The notes under the pieces were generated by a model. That model made no database searches. It was given only the letters and a program-made list of their open reading frames with translations, and was not told the DNA's origin. Shown in pieces: positions 63,834 through 64,000 of a stretch of DNA of 64,000 bases. Made by a program: the position numbers and the translations under genes. Within the stretch, counting starts at the first letter, position 1, and the number at the start of each line of letters is the position of its first letter. The stretch is from DASXIF01 sp036498145 (GTDB taxonomy: Bacteria; Actinomycetota; Actinomycetes; Mycobacteriales; Jatrophihabitantaceae), in NCBI GenBank assembly GCA_963708625.1, contig CAVPSV010000005.1, positions 334,359-398,358 on the forward strand. Direction: 5' to 3'.

Positions 63834-64000
63834 GTGACCGTGCTCTGCCTGTGCGACCCGAACGCTCCAGCCGACGTCGAGCCATTGCCGGCCGGAATCG
63901 AAGTGCGCGGTGTGGCAGCCCGGTGCCGACAGCGCCGAGGACGCCCGCAGTGGCCACCGTGACGCTGATAAGCTACACCGTCCTCGATCACAGCAATTAA
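63834..64000 (+). CDS. Start of a gene cut by the window edge, possibly a 2-hydroxyacid dehydrogenase
   Basis: From GTG 63834 the frame reads VTVLCLCDPNAPADVEPLP and AGIEV, which resembles the N-terminus of D-2-hydroxyacid (phosphoglycerate-type) dehydrogenases. A frame change near 63910 would give VWQPGADSAEDARS. Too little is present to be sure, and the last 50 bases do not extend clearly in one frame. Supported mainly by the -10 at 63822-63827. Confidence 0.35.

Overview
This window is high-GC actinobacterial DNA (Actinomycetota). Supporting signs are the GlgE/trehalose alpha-glucan pathway, a tRNA-dependent amidotransferase gatCAB operon, F420/deazaflavin-type oxidoreductases, a DUF222/HNH (13E12-type) endonuclease, frequent GTG starts and leaderless-looking promoters. 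No genus can be fixed from the sequence. Gene order, compared from memory with Mycobacterium tuberculosis, matches two blocks: Rv1324-Rv1328 (thioredoxin-like protein, glgB, glgE, glgP) in the left half and about Rv3041c to Rv3006 in the right half. That places the organism near Mycobacteriales/Frankiales-type lineages.

Layout. 1-9435 is acyl-CoA and regulatory metabolism: a hydrolase cut by the window edge, two crotonases, a DGPF (YCII) protein with an ECF42-type sigma factor, glutamate decarboxylase, a glutaryl-CoA-dehydrogenase-like enzyme divergent from a MarR regulator, and an isobutyryl-CoA-mutase-like large subunit. 9600-13393 holds a YbbN-like thioredoxin/TPR protein, a DUF2156 protein and a divergent pair of unrecognised lysine-rich proteins. 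13405-28824 is a pirin followed by the alpha-glucan block: glgE-treS-mak-glgB in one minus-strand operon with 4-bp overlaps, divergent glgP, a secreted choice-of-anchor-P-like protein, a HAD phosphatase and glgX. 28964-38597 has an HtrA-like protease, an ABC ATPase, a crotonase-methyltransferase-acyltransferase operon, a GT4 glycosyltransferase and a second methyltransferase resembling the mycobacterial methylglucose lipopolysaccharide locus, then a PrmC-like methyltransferase and an epimerase. 39228-42485 has a MoxR-ATPase/VWA pair and an F420-type oxidoreductase. 43726-48890 runs etfB-etfA-iscS-mnmA-MetE-like. 48949-54639 has a third lysine-rich protein, cyclopropane fatty acid synthase, a PlsC acyltransferase, the HNH protein, a lipoprotein and uppP. 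54706-63761 is ligA, an SDR, an ACT protein, gatC-gatA-gatB, a membrane protein and an LppZ-like lipoprotein.

How the genes work together. TreS and maltokinase make maltose-1-phosphate from trehalose, GlgE polymerises it, GlgB branches the glucan, and GlgP and GlgX degrade it. The GT4 enzyme, two methyltransferases and the acyltransferase at 32637-36757 could modify a related glucan. ETF, acyl-CoA dehydrogenase, crotonases and the mutase serve acyl-CoA catabolism, each with a candidate palindromic operator nearby (6904-6925 and 43654-43671). IscS and MnmA supply tRNA thiolation.

Quality caveat. About 50 single-base frame disruptions cut more than 20 otherwise well-conserved genes, while glgE, treS, glgP, glgX, gatA and gatB are intact. 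The downstream frame is recovered each time with family motifs preserved, so these look like sequencing or assembly indels rather than pseudogenes. Coordinates for such genes span the reconstructed gene. No tRNA, rRNA, CRISPR array or insertion sequence was seen, and no gene-free stretch exceeds 300 bases.
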